This document shows positions 1 through 8,720 of a DNA stretch of 64,000 bases, piece after piece. The notes beneath the pieces were generated by a model. It searched no databases and had not been told where the DNA came from. It saw only the letters and a program-made list of their open reading frames with translations. The stretch comes from an uncultured SAR86 cluster bacterium (GTDB lineage Bacteria; Pseudomonadota; Gammaproteobacteria; Magnimaribacterales; D2472): the NCBI GenBank assembly GCA_902558095.1, contig CACECP010000004.1, forward strand, positions 28,874 through 92,873. The letters are read 5' to 3'. Numbering within the stretch: the first letter of the stretch is position 1; each line of letters begins with the position of its first letter. The translations under genes and the position numbers were made by a program.

Positions 1-82
1 ATAAATATCGAAATTATCGCTAATTAGACTGTATCTTTTTCTTGAAGGATATTTCTAATACAATACTGATGAGAAGATAATT

Positions 83-1342
83 TTGGGGAAAAATATTTTT
101 AAACAAATAAAAAATCTTTATTGTTTTAGAGCTTTTGCAGTTTTTGTCGCTCTTTTTTTTGTTAGCAATATTATTTCAAAAGAAATAGTCGTTGAGCCTG
201 GTGCGAATGCGCACGAAAGGTTACAAGAGGCAATGATATTAATGGAGGAGGGAGACATCCTTCGAATTAAATCTGGATACTACAGTTTTGAAGATGGCCT
301 TTCGCTAGATGTGGATGGGGTTAGCGTAGTAGGCGATGGTATGGAAGAAACGATACTTGATTTCAAAAATCAAAAATCTGGAGCTCAAGGCTTGTTGGTA
401 ACATCTGACAAGGTAACTCTTAAAGATTTTTCTATCTTGGATGCAAAAGGAGATGCTTTAAAGGTTATTGGTGCTAAAGGCATCAATATGATTAATCTCA
501 GAACTGAATGGACAGGAGGCCCCAAAAGCACAAACGGCGCTTATGGTTTTTATCCAGTTGAATCTGAAGATGTTTTAATTGATGGATGTGTTGCAATCGG
601 TGCATCTGATGCAGGAATATATGTAGGACAATCAAAAAATATCATAGTTAGAAATAGCATTGCACAATATAATGTTGCTGGAATAGAGATAGAAAACTCC
701 TATTATGCAGATGTCTATAACAATCTTGCATCTCATAACACTGGAGGAATTCTCATATTTGATCTCCCTGATTTACCTCAACAGGGTGGCCACCACATAA
801 GAGTCTTCGAAAACCAATCTATAGATAACGATACTGATAATTTTGCACCCGAGGGAAATATAGTAGGAGAAGTGCCAAGAGGCACTGGCATTATAATCAT
901 GGCCAATTCTGATGTTGAAGTCTTTAATAACCTTTTAAGTGGAAATGGAACTGTTAACCTATCCATAGTTTCATACTCGGATGAAACTGATGATCCTAAT
1001 TATTACCCGCATCCTAGAAGAATTCAGGTTCACAATAATACATATGGTCCTGGTGGATTTGACCCGGATATTAATACTGGAGATCTGGCAAAAACACTTT
1101 TTGATATTAGCAATGGAAATATGCCTGATATCTTTTGGGATGGCGTGGGCCCTTTATCACAGATGATATTTGGACAACCAGATGATGAAAAGTTGATTAT
1201 AAGCGAGGATAGTGAAGTTACCTTTTTAACCATAAGTGCGCTTAAGTACATGATGGGTTTTTCAAACCCGATACGAACAGATAAAGAAGAATTTAAAGGG
1301 GTCATTAATCCACTTGAGCCGATAAATATTGACGGCATTTAG
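83..1342 (+). CDS. Exported right-handed parallel beta-helix protein
   Basis: This is a 419-residue protein with an N-terminal hydrophobic stretch (about residues 14-32) that looks like a signal peptide, so it is probably periplasmic or surface-exposed. The body is a run of short repeating units rich in Asn, Gly, Val and Ile (for example IDGCVAIGASDAGIYVG and VRNSIAQYNVAGIEIENS), as in NosD/pectate-lyase-like parallel beta-helix proteins. The start is a TTG; no ATG gives the signal peptide. It lies five bases ahead of the diheme cytochrome gene. This pairing matches the TIGR03805 beta-helix and TIGR03806 cytochrome families, which I recall as usual neighbours. Substrate unknown; a carbohydrate-binding or scaffold role is possible. 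The fold call is firm, the function is not. Confidence 0.85.
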   Translation: MGKNIFKQIKNLYCFRAFAVFVALFFVSNIISKEIVVEPGANAHERLQEAMILMEEGDILRIKSGYYSFEDGLSLDVDGVSVVGDGMEETILDFKNQKSGAQGLLVTSDKVTLKDFSILDAKGDALKVIGAKGINMINLRTEWTGGPKSTNGAYGFYPVESEDVLIDGCVAIGASDAGIYVGQSKNIIVRNSIAQYNVAGIEIENSYYADVYNNLASHNTGGILIFDLPDLPQQGGHHIRVFENQSIDNDTDNFAPEGNIVGEVPRGTGIIIMANSDVEVFNNLLSGNGTVNLSIVSYSDETDDPNYYPHPRRIQVHNNTYGPGGFDPDINTGDLAKTLFDISNGNMPDIFWDGVGPLSQMIFGQPDDEKLIISEDSEVTFLTISALKYMMGFSNPIRTDKEEFKGVINPLEPINIDGI

Positions 1343-1347
1343 GGATT

Positions 1348-2385
1348 ATGAAGAACATATATAATTTTTTGCTTGTGCTTTTGCTCTGCACTAAGCTTTA
1401 TGCTGTTAATGATAATCTAATTATTTCAGAAGCATTTCCAGAAAAGTTATCAGATTTTAGTTTTTTTAAAGATTCTTCAGCACAAATTCCACACGATGAA
1501 GTAATTCCCTATGAGCTTATTTCTACATTATTTTCAGACTATTCTTATAAACAAAGATGGGTGTATGTACCTAAAAACAAGAAAGCGAAATATGAAGAAG
1601 ATTGGGTTTTTAATTTCCCAACGGGGTCAGCATTAATAAAAACTTTTTACTATCCTGTAGATGAGAGAAATCCCTCTGCTGGTAAACAGCTTCTTGAAAC
1701 AAGATTGTTATTGAGAAAAGAAGACGGCTGGGAAGCAGTTTCTTATGCTTGGAATAAAGAACAAAATGAAGCTTATAAAAAAGTTGCGGGTAAAACTATA
1801 AATGTTGCATGGACAGATTTTGTGGGTGAAGAAAAAGAAGTCAGATACAGAGTTCCTAATGTAAATCAATGCAAAGAATGCCATGCTGCTGATGACAAAA
1901 TTTCTCCTATTGGACCAAAGGCAAGAAATATAAACAAGGATCTAGAATTTGAAGACGGTAACTTTAATCAATTGGTTTATTGGATGAATCGAGAGATTAT
2001 TGATGAATATCCATTGGAACTAAATTCTCCAGTAGATTGGATGGATGAAAGCAAGGACATTAATGATAGAGTAAGATCCTATCTAGACGTTAATTGCGGC
2101 CACTGTCATTCGCCAACAGGGAACGCAAATTCAACAGGTTTATATCTTCATTTAAATGAAACCAGAGATATTCATCTAGGAAAATATAAAAAACCAGTTG
2201 CTACTGGAAGAGGAAGCGGAGGTCTTAAATACTCCATTGTTCCCGGCAAGCCAGAAGAATCAATATTGCTTCACAGAATGGAATCAATGGATCCAGGAGT
2301 CATGATGCCTGAATCTGGCAGAGCATTGACTCATGAAGAGGCTGTTGTCATGGTCAGAGAGTGGATTCTATTAATGCAAAATTAG
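1348..2385 (+). CDS. Exported diheme c-type cytochrome (SO2930 family)
   Basis: This 345-residue protein has a signal peptide (residues 1-19, ending near LYA) and two CXXCH haem c motifs, CKECH at 175-179 and CGHCH at 250-254, so it should be a periplasmic diheme cytochrome. The long non-haem N-terminal half and the C-terminal segment with the PGKPEESILLHRM and MMPESGR motifs fit the SO2930/TIGR03806 family. Its electron partner is not visible. It is tightly linked to the beta-helix gene upstream (5-base gap) and the DUF2147 gene downstream (6-base gap), so the three are probably one transcript. The neighbour pairing suggests the cytochrome acts with, or on the same substrate as, the beta-helix protein; that is inference. 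Confidence 0.88.
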   Translation: MKNIYNFLLVLLLCTKLYAVNDNLIISEAFPEKLSDFSFFKDSSAQIPHDEVIPYELISTLFSDYSYKQRWVYVPKNKKAKYEEDWVFNFPTGSALIKTFYYPVDERNPSAGKQLLETRLLLRKEDGWEAVSYAWNKEQNEAYKKVAGKTINVAWTDFVGEEKEVRYRVPNVNQCKECHAADDKISPIGPKARNINKDLEFEDGNFNQLVYWMNREIIDEYPLELNSPVDWMDESKDINDRVRSYLDVNCGHCHSPTGNANSTGLYLHLNETRDIHLGKYKKPVATGRGSGGLKYSIVPGKPEESILLHRMESMDPGVMMPESGRALTHEEAVVMVREWILLMQN

Positions 2386-2391
2386 TATTCG

Positions 2392-2835
2392 ATGACAAAT
2401 AAATTGAACAATAAGATGCTAATACTAGTTTTTATTATTTTTTGTCCTCTTATATTTGGTAGCAAGAATTTGAATTTGTTTGAAGGTTATTGGCAAACCT
2501 CAAGCTCCATTGTTCTTGTAAAAGAATGCAATCAGGAACTTTGTGCGTTTATAGAAGAAATTACTATTAAAGGCATTGATGAGTCTAAGCAACTACTTGA
2601 TATCAACAACAGGAATAAATCGCTAAGACAGAGACCACTAATTGGCATTAATCTTCTCAAAGATTTTTCTTATCCAGATCAGAATATAAAAACACTTAAA
2701 AATGGTAAAATTTATGATCCTGGTCGCGGCAGAATCTTTAAATCTAATTTATACATCTTAGAAAATGGAAATTTAAAAGTAGAGGGATGCTTTTTGCGTA
2801 TTTGTGGCCATGAGGAATGGAGTCGTCTTAAGTGA
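2392..2835 (+). CDS. DUF2147 family exported protein
   Basis: This is a 147-residue protein with a hydrophobic N-terminus (about residues 9-23) that acts as a signal peptide or anchor. The rest follows the DUF2147 pattern: an early G-x-W near a hydrophobic strand (EGYWQ), then LIGINLL, then GKIYDPGRGRIFKS, a LKVEGCFLRICG segment and a terminal EEW. Family members are small periplasmic beta-barrel-like proteins of unknown function. The gene closes the three-gene set begun by the beta-helix gene. Its stop is eight bases from the stop of the convergent peptidase gene. An ATG at residue 9 is an alternative start. Confidence 0.72.
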   Translation: MTNKLNNKMLILVFIIFCPLIFGSKNLNLFEGYWQTSSSIVLVKECNQELCAFIEEITIKGIDESKQLLDINNRNKSLRQRPLIGINLLKDFSYPDQNIKTLKNGKIYDPGRGRIFKSNLYILENGNLKVEGCFLRICGHEEWSRLK

Positions 2836-2843
2836 TTAAAATA

Positions 2844-4298
2844 TTATCTTAATTCTTGCAAAGACAGCTCATTAACATCATCAACAATACCTAGAAATGC
2901 TTTTGTAGCTCTTTTCATTCCTTCAGCAGGGACAAGCTGAGGTATATCAAATGTTGTATGATAAATTACATGATCAATAATGTGAAAACCAGGAGCCTTG
3001 TCTGTAAGCTTTGGTTTATCAGTCATATAGTTATATATAGAAACTCCATTTTCTTTGAGCCTTTGCTTAAATATATATTCAAGTCTATCGCTCCCTGTAA
3101 CATTCCATCTAAAAGACCCTATAGCATTTGAAACTACAATATCTTCGTTAAACCAATAGAGTTGAGATTGACTTGGATGTTCCAATGTGAGGACAACTGC
3201 AACGTTATCCCAGTCGTAATATTCTTCGACCTCTCTAACACTATATTCACCATGATGGTGATCAGGATATAGAAAAAATACTATAGATCTTTTTCTTTCT
3301 GATTTTTTTAACTTAGCGTAATATTCCGCCATTTCTAAACCAACAGCAATGCCGCTAGCATTATCCATGGCTCCTTCAAAGTAACCATCTGTATGCGCAC
3401 CTAAAAAGATTTCTTCTTTAGACACGCCATCTAATTTTGCAATCATATAAGTGGTTTTAAGATTTTCAATGACATCAATCTTTAAACTAAAATCTACAAA
3501 AATTTTTTCTTTAAGCATTCTATCTCTAAGCAAAAAGCCTTCATCTTGGCTTATAGTTATTACGGGAGCGTCATATGATGTTGTTGGTTTTCCACTTGTC
3601 CCATGAAAGGCTCCTCCTGCAAACATGCCGTCACCGGGCACACCCATAATATTTATTATTAGAGATGCTCCTTTCTTTGATGCACGCTCATTTGCATAAA
3701 ACAATCCAGCCCTGTTGCTTGCTGAATGACTTCTCCCCCCCGGAACAAAAAAACTATAGATTACAACAGCCTTTCCTTGTATATCCTTTCCTAAAAAATC
3801 AGCTTCTGAACCTAATCCAGCCCATACAAGCTCTCCTTTAAAATTGCTATCAAGGTGTTTAATGTTTTCACCAGTTGGAAATGCCGAAGCTATAGAATGA
3901 AACTCATTATTATATGTATATCCCAATGACCATTCTTTTGGACGCCACTCTTTTGTAATAAATACATCTTTCTTTTCAATACTAAATCCAAGATCTATTA
4001 GCTTATTCTCAATATAATTCATGGTTTTTTCATCTTCTGGAGTTCCAGGAAGCCTGCCCCAGTATGGAGTTCTAACTTTGCTTTCTTTAGCAATATTTGA
4101 AATATCATGAACAATATCTTTCATTCTTTGAGGATTAACTGACTCATAATTTCCTGTTTCCCAGCTTGGGTAGGAGGAATCGCTTGGCGTTAACTTATCT
4201 AAATCTCTTGGAAGACCCTTACCATAAACAGGAGTAGCTTCGTCAGAAGTTAGTAAAAAAGAGAAAAGTAGAATAAATGAAATCTGTAAGCTTTTCAT
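2844..4298 (-). CDS. Exported M28-like peptidase with a PA-type insert
   Basis: This is a 484-residue protein with a signal peptide (residues 1-17). Residues 155-250 resemble a protease-associated insert (FLGKDIQGKAVVIYSFF). The M28 core follows: the metal motif AHTDG at 301-305 and the bridging Asp in DNASG at 312-316. A YHTTFD segment supplies the last metal-ligand His (H447). Known M28 enzymes are di-zinc amino- or carboxypeptidases. The position that normally holds the catalytic Glu and a zinc-ligand Glu reads PDHHHG (345-350), so His-His stands where Glu-Glu is expected. The chemistry may therefore differ, or activity may be lost. It is transcribed alone, divergent from the cupin gene. 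Confidence 0.82.
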   Translation of the reverse strand: MKSLQISFILLFSFLLTSDEATPVYGKGLPRDLDKLTPSDSSYPSWETGNYESVNPQRMKDIVHDISNIAKESKVRTPYWGRLPGTPEDEKTMNYIENKLIDLGFSIEKKDVFITKEWRPKEWSLGYTYNNEFHSIASAFPTGENIKHLDSNFKGELVWAGLGSEADFLGKDIQGKAVVIYSFFVPGGRSHSASNRAGLFYANERASKKGASLIINIMGVPGDGMFAGGAFHGTSGKPTTSYDAPVITISQDEGFLLRDRMLKEKIFVDFSLKIDVIENLKTTYMIAKLDGVSKEEIFLGAHTDGYFEGAMDNASGIAVGLEMAEYYAKLKKSERKRSIVFFLYPDHHHGEYSVREVEEYYDWDNVAVVLTLEHPSQSQLYWFNEDIVVSNAIGSFRWNVTGSDRLEYIFKQRLKENGVSIYNYMTDKPKLTDKAPGFHIIDHVIYHTTFDIPQLVPAEGMKRATKAFLGIVDDVNELSLQELR

Positions 4299-4343
4299 AA
4301 TTTTATTTTAGCATTTACTGAAATGTACTAATATAAAACCAAT

Positions 4344-4703
4344 ATGAAAAAAATAAATTTCAAATCAAAATTCCAAAAGTTTGACGATCATTGGTCTCCC
4401 AAGGTAATTGCTGAAATGAATGATTATCAATTTAAGCTCGTCAAGATAGAAAAGGATTTTATTTGGCATCAACATGATGATACCGATGAAGTATTTATCG
4501 TAATAGAAGGAAAAATATTTATAGAATTCGAAGACGAAACAGTGGAGATTAATGAGGGAGAAATGATTGTTGTTCCAAAGGGAGTTAAACATAAACCCTT
4601 TGCAGAAGAAGAGGCAAAGATTATGTTGATTGAGCCTACAGGGACAGTAAATACAGGTGAGATAGAGGATAAGCTCACGGCCCAAAACGATCAATGGATT
4701 TAA
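4344..4703 (+). CDS. Single-domain cupin protein
   Basis: This is a 119-residue cytosolic protein that is one cupin beta-barrel. Cupin motif 1 is seen as WHQHDDTDEVFIVIEG, giving candidate metal ligands H42, H44 and E49. Motif 2 (PKGVKHKP) gives H83. The set of three His and one Glu is the classic metal site, so the protein may bind Fe, Mn or Zn. Small cupins of this kind have varied or unknown roles, and the sequence does not identify a substrate. A TATAAA hexamer at 4333-4338 sits only five bases before the ATG, so any leader would be very short. The 3' end overlaps the next gene by 10 bases. Confidence 0.85.
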   Translation: MKKINFKSKFQKFDDHWSPKVIAEMNDYQFKLVKIEKDFIWHQHDDTDEVFIVIEGKIFIEFEDETVEINEGEMIVVPKGVKHKPFAEEEAKIMLIEPTGTVNTGEIEDKLTAQNDQWI

Positions 4704-6145
4704 GAAGCAATTTTTTTATACCAAACTTTTTTTTAAATTTTATGTTTTGTTTAGCAATTACAAGTTGTGGGGGATCTGCTGGGCCTTCTAATCAACCATT
4801 GCTAGACACAAGCGCGGGTGCGGTAATGAAACCATTATTTAACTCAAATCCTATTATTATTGAAGATGCGGCTAGCTATTACTCTCATGCATGCAATGAT
4901 CCCTCTTTTCAATTTCTAATCCCTTTAAATATTAATGATGATGAACATATAGATTTTATTAGTCATTTTTGGTGTGATAGCAAAACCCCTGGTGAATATG
5001 ACAAAGAACCTACACCTGATGCTCTAGTTGCATATCTAAATGATGGATTTGGTAATTACTCCATTGATAACTTAAGTGTTTTTGGTGAAATCTATCCAGA
5101 ACTTGGAGGCGCAAGTAGAAAGTATGCAATAGGAGATATTAATAATGACGGTAAAAACGATATTGCGTTTGCAATGAACTGGGAAGATGGAAGGGCCTCA
5201 TATGATTATGAATCCATGATATCAAATTATTCTAGGCCAGCTTTGTTATTAAGTAATGATAATGGCTATGAAATAGTTAAATTAGGTGAACCGGATTGGG
5301 GGCATTCGGTCCGTATTAAAAACAATAAGGTTTTTTTTGCAGGACATAAATCACAAGTATTTGAATTAGATATAAACGGTTGGAATGACGAATCAAACAG
5401 CTATCCTGAATTAAGCTTTGCAAGCTTCCTTCTTTTTGATGAATATATAGTCAACAGCATTAGGAAAGACTCATCTCAAGGATTGGAACTAATTAAAGAT
5501 AATGAAATTATTTCGTCAATAATGTTTGAGGAGTCTTTTAAAGTTAACTTTGAAAGCTGGAATAATTCTGGAACAAATTATTACACTGAACTCGGTGTTT
5601 ATAATATTCGTGGAGAAAATTATTTTGATGGAATGATATCTGAGATGTGCCAAAAAGAAGATATTATCGTTGCATCTATAAATGCAAGTAAACTTATTTC
5701 AGGTGAAATTGTTGAAGGTGGATTCTATTCAGAATCTGATACAACTCCTGTTGTCATGTTAGCTTTATACATGATCGAAAATGATAAGCTGATAGCTTAT
5801 GACAAAACCATAAAAGATGAAGAAATAAATCATAATTATAATTTTTTTGATTGCACAGACGTAAATAATGATGGAAAAAAAGACATCATAGCAAATGTTT
5901 TTAGTCAGCAATGGAATGATTATGATAATAATAAAGGTGTCCCTGAGATTTACATAAATGCTGATGAGCAATACTACAATTTAGATACATCTAATTGGCC
6001 TACATATAGTAATAATGAAGATACTCAAGGTTTTTTGTTTGATTTTGACAATAACGGAACATCTGACTTAGTTGTCTTTCCATTAAAGGTCGCAACCTCT
6101 GGCCATATTGAAATTTACACAACAAATAAAAATATCACAGACTAA
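4694..6145 (+). CDS. FG-GAP/VCBS-repeat lipoprotein
   Basis: This is a 483-residue predicted outer-membrane or periplasmic lipoprotein. The hydrophobic signal ends in a lipobox ITSC with the acylated Cys at residue 25, followed by a Gly/Ser-rich linker. The mature part holds Asp-rich calcium-binding loops typical of FG-GAP/VCBS repeats: DINNDGKNDIAF, DVNNDGKKDIIA and DFDNNGTSDLVV. Such repeats form beta-propeller blades. The repeats are spread out and partly degenerate, so the number of blades is uncertain. Function unknown; binding of surface polysaccharide or protein is plausible. The ATG overlaps the end of the cupin gene by 10 bases, which suggests co-transcription. Confidence 0.78.
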   Translation: MDLRSNFFIPNFFLNFMFCLAITSCGGSAGPSNQPLLDTSAGAVMKPLFNSNPIIIEDAASYYSHACNDPSFQFLIPLNINDDEHIDFISHFWCDSKTPGEYDKEPTPDALVAYLNDGFGNYSIDNLSVFGEIYPELGGASRKYAIGDINNDGKNDIAFAMNWEDGRASYDYESMISNYSRPALLLSNDNGYEIVKLGEPDWGHSVRIKNNKVFFAGHKSQVFELDINGWNDESNSYPELSFASFLLFDEYIVNSIRKDSSQGLELIKDNEIISSIMFEESFKVNFESWNNSGTNYYTELGVYNIRGENYFDGMISEMCQKEDIIVASINASKLISGEIVEGGFYSESDTTPVVMLALYMIENDKLIAYDKTIKDEEINHNYNFFDCTDVNNDGKKDIIANVFSQQWNDYDNNKGVPEIYINADEQYYNLDTSNWPTYSNNEDTQGFLFDFDNNGTSDLVVFPLKVATSGHIEIYTTNKNITD

Positions 6146-6167
6146 ATTTTTATGATAACTTGTACAG

Positions 6168-7373
6168 ATGGGTAAATTTACAATATTTATTATAGTTATC
6201 TTACTAACTGGCCTAGCTATATATTCACCAAATTTAATAAGACTATATAAACTATCAAATTTATATAATAAAGACACCATAGCTCATAACTTTATAAATA
6301 TGGATAAGATTTTCTTTACATCTGATCCAATTGCTCCGTCAGATGATCCATATATGTTTGAAGAAGATCTAATTGAACTTCCTGAAACCTACATCTTTGA
6401 AGGTAAAGAAAAGAACTTAAAAGAAGCTTTAGATTATTTCTGCACAGATGGGCTCATAATTTTGCATAACGATAAAATACTTTATGAGAATTACTGGAAT
6501 GGTAATGATCGTTACAGTAAGCATATATCTTGGTCTGTAGCCAAATCATTTCTATCAGCATTAATCGGCATAGCTCTTGAAGAAGGACTTATTGATAGTA
6601 TTGAAGATCCAGCAACAAAATATTTGCCTGATTTTAAGGGTACAGGATATGAGGGAGTCAAAATAAAAAATATTCTGCAAATGTCTTCAGGAGTTTCTTT
6701 TAATGAGGACTACGCAGATCCAGATTCTGATATCAACAAATTTGGAAGAGCTGCTGCAAAAGGTACTCCTTTTAGGGATTTTGCAAAGACTTTAGAAAAT
6801 GGAAAAGAGCAAGGAACATACAACCACTATGTAAGTATTGATACACAAGTTCTTGCAATGATCTTAGAAACTGTTTCAGAGATGCCTTTAAGAGAATACC
6901 TTTCTAAGAAGATTTGGAGCAAGATAGGAATGGAAAGTGATGCTTATTACATTACTGACAGAACAGGTGTTGATATGGCCCTGGGTGGCTTAAATGCAAC
7001 ATTAAGAGACTATGCAAAATTCGGATACCTGTATTTAAATAATGGAAGTTGGTTTGGAGAACAAATTGTTCCAGAAGACTGGGTAAAGGCATCCCATACT
7101 CCAGATGCACCACATTTGATGCCTAACGCTGGAGAACTATCATCAAATGACTGGGGCTATGGTTATCAATGGTGGGTGCCGGGCGATCCAATAACTGACT
7201 ATACTGCACATGGAGTATATAACCAGTTTGTTTATGTTGATCCAGAATCAGGCATCGTAATCGCCAAAACATCATCTAATCACAGATTTAGATCTGAAAA
7301 GGAATATACCAAAGACGTTCACATAGCTATGTTTAGATCAATAACCAAGCATATTAAAGAAGAGATCCACTAA
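6168..7373 (+). CDS. Membrane-anchored serine hydrolase, class C beta-lactamase fold (NylB-like)
   Basis: This 401-residue protein has one N-terminal membrane segment (about residues 4-20), so the catalytic domain is likely periplasmic. The SxxK motif of the serine beta-lactamase/penicillin-binding fold is SVAK at 123-126, with S123 as nucleophile and K126 as base. A YNHYVSIDTQVL segment fits the region of the second catalytic Tyr. HGVYNQFVYVDPESG replaces the KTG box, as in 6-aminohexanoate-dimer hydrolases and related esterases. Members hydrolyse amides or esters; beta-lactam resistance should not be assumed. It follows the FG-GAP gene by 22 bases. Confidence 0.88.
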   Translation: MGKFTIFIIVILLTGLAIYSPNLIRLYKLSNLYNKDTIAHNFINMDKIFFTSDPIAPSDDPYMFEEDLIELPETYIFEGKEKNLKEALDYFCTDGLIILHNDKILYENYWNGNDRYSKHISWSVAKSFLSALIGIALEEGLIDSIEDPATKYLPDFKGTGYEGVKIKNILQMSSGVSFNEDYADPDSDINKFGRAAAKGTPFRDFAKTLENGKEQGTYNHYVSIDTQVLAMILETVSEMPLREYLSKKIWSKIGMESDAYYITDRTGVDMALGGLNATLRDYAKFGYLYLNNGSWFGEQIVPEDWVKASHTPDAPHLMPNAGELSSNDWGYGYQWWVPGDPITDYTAHGVYNQFVYVDPESGIVIAKTSSNHRFRSEKEYTKDVHIAMFRSITKHIKEEIH

Positions 7374-7390
7374 TCTATTTGTATTACCTA

Positions 7391-7415
7391 CAATTCTTTC
7401 TTAGAATTAGAATTG
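7391..7415. repeat. Small inverted repeat with two alternative pairings
   Basis: CAATTCT (7391-7397) is the exact reverse complement of AGAATTG (7409-7415). An inner pairing is also possible: AATTCT (7392-7397) with AGAATT (7403-7408), because AGAATT occurs twice in tandem. It lies between the serine hydrolase stop and the ribosome-binding site of the next gene. It could be a weak terminator (a T-rich stretch follows) or an attenuator-like leader structure. With short AT-rich arms, chance is not excluded. Confidence 0.3.
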
Positions 7416-7444
7416 ATATTTTAATTTTGTTGAGGAAAAAGGAC

Positions 7445-8050
7445 ATGAACATTAAAACAAATTATTTAATTACTTTAATCTTTATTATTTCAATTAATAT
7501 TTCTGCTCACAATGATCATTCACAAGGAAATTCTGATGAATGGCAGATAAAAGCATATACAAGTGCTGCACCAGCATTTATTGGAGATCATGCAACTGTA
7601 ATTAGCGCATCTGGTAAAGTTTTACGTGAAGGAACTAATGGATGGACTTGCAGAAATCTTGTTCCAATGCCGGAAGGTGGATTTCCAGACGCTCATGCAA
7701 CTGCAGCTGCTTGCTCTGACCCAAATGCTGTTGCTTGGGTAGAGGCATATATCTCAGATACAACTCCTAAATTAGAAGGCGATGGTTGGATTTGGATGAA
7801 GCATGGAGACTTAGGAGTAGATAATTTTAAACCCTACACAGATGGTCAAAAAGATGCAGGCCATAAGCACTATATAGAATCAGGAGCTCATATGATGTTA
7901 ATGCCAAAAGACCCATCATCACTTGATGGACAAACAACTGACTATACTACTGGTGCTCCATATGTAATGTTTAAAGGAACAAAGTTTGTGCATTTAATGA
8001 TTCCGCTTGATGGGTACTATGATTATCAGCCTGAAGCTGCACCAAAATAA
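7445..8050 (+). CDS. Exported protein of unknown function, 201 residues
   Basis: The frame is open from 7379, but the ATG at 7445 is preferred. It follows a strong GAGGAAAAAGGAC ribosome-binding region and gives a clean signal peptide (MNIKTNYLITLIFIISINISA, cut before HNDH). The mature protein has two Cys, which may form a disulfide, and many His, Asp and Gly residues. Recognisable stretches are APAFIGDHATVISASGK, NGWTCRNLVPMPEGGF and ESGAHMMLMPKDP. I do not recognise a named domain. The AHMMLMP and HLMIPLDGYY segments look like a conserved core. A DUF1330 gene follows 10 bases downstream. A periplasmic ligand-binding or redox role is only a guess. Confidence 0.75.
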   Translation: MNIKTNYLITLIFIISINISAHNDHSQGNSDEWQIKAYTSAAPAFIGDHATVISASGKVLREGTNGWTCRNLVPMPEGGFPDAHATAAACSDPNAVAWVEAYISDTTPKLEGDGWIWMKHGDLGVDNFKPYTDGQKDAGHKHYIESGAHMMLMPKDPSSLDGQTTDYTTGAPYVMFKGTKFVHLMIPLDGYYDYQPEAAPK

Positions 8051-8060
8051 TTTATAGATA

Positions 8061-8372
8061 ATGGAAGAAGTCAAAGTATATATGATTGCAAACCTTCAAA
8101 TTCATGATGCAGATAGATATAGAGAATATGAGAAAGGATTTTTTCCATTATTAAAGAAATATGCGGGCGAGTTTATAACTTATGACGATAATATAGTTAA
8201 TGTTGAAGGTGAAAAACCTATGGAGGGAAGGGTCATATTATTTAGCTTTCCCTCTGCAAAACACGCTGAAGACTGGTATTCAGATCCTGAATACCAAAAA
8301 CTATCAGAGCATAGACGGGCAAGTGTTACAACAACTTTAACCAGAGTTAGTGGGTTGCCACCAAGGAAATAA
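8061..8372 (+). CDS. DUF1330 family protein
   Basis: This is a 103-residue cytosolic protein with the ferredoxin-like alpha/beta dimeric-barrel pattern of DUF1330: a first strand KVYMIANLQI, DADRYREYEKGFFPLLKKYAGEF, then VEGEKPMEGRVILFSFPSAKHAEDWYSDPEYQKL and RRASVTTTLTRV. DUF1330 proteins are related to the antibiotic-biosynthesis monooxygenase fold, but most have no known reaction. It sits in a tight run of short genes (10 bases after the exported protein, 4 bases before the Mpo1-like gene), probably one transcript. Confidence 0.85.
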   Translation: MEEVKVYMIANLQIHDADRYREYEKGFFPLLKKYAGEFITYDDNIVNVEGEKPMEGRVILFSFPSAKHAEDWYSDPEYQKLSEHRRASVTTTLTRVSGLPPRK

Positions 8373-8376
8373 TACT

Positions 8377-8682
8377 ATGGAGAGATATAAAACATTTAAA
8401 GAGTTTTACCCTTACTATTTATCCGAACATGACAATAAATATACCAAGTTAATGCATTTTATTGGAACAAGTATTGGAATCTTCTTTCTGACTATGTTTT
8501 TTCTATCTTTTAACTTCCTTTATCTTTTATTCGCTATTATTTCTGGTTATGCGTTTGCGTGGGTTGGACATTTTTTTGTTGAAAAAAACAAACCCGCCAC
8601 TTTTAAGTATCCCTTCTATAGCTTTGTAGGGGATCATAAAATGTATTTTGAAATCTTACAGGGCAAACATAAGATCTTTTAA
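8377..8682 (+). CDS. Mpo1-like (DUF962) membrane protein
   Basis: The ATG at 8377 gives a 101-residue protein; an upstream in-frame extension would overlap the DUF1330 gene and is rejected. It has the DUF962/Mpo1 pattern: an N-terminal FKEFYPYYLSEHDN, then LMHFIGTSIG, two hydrophobic segments (about residues 32-64), then WVGHFFVEKNKPATFKYPFYSFVGD. Conserved His at 18, 27 and 65 are candidate iron ligands. The yeast member Mpo1 is an Fe(II) dioxygenase in the alpha-oxidation of 2-hydroxy fatty acids. Whether this protein shares that reaction is inference. Confidence 0.85.
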   Translation: MERYKTFKEFYPYYLSEHDNKYTKLMHFIGTSIGIFFLTMFFLSFNFLYLLFAIISGYAFAWVGHFFVEKNKPATFKYPFYSFVGDHKMYFEILQGKHKIF

Positions 8683-8720
8683 AGCATTCTGCTTTTATAT
8701 GATGCTTTTCAATTTCTAGA

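Noticed and set aside
1-82. Possible end of an upstream gene
   Set aside because: One plus-strand frame is open for eight codons to a TAG at 25-27, but this is too short to show coding, so no partial gene is called.
981-1338. Frames on both strands inside the beta-helix gene
   Set aside because: They lie entirely inside a gene with clear family features and show no start signals.
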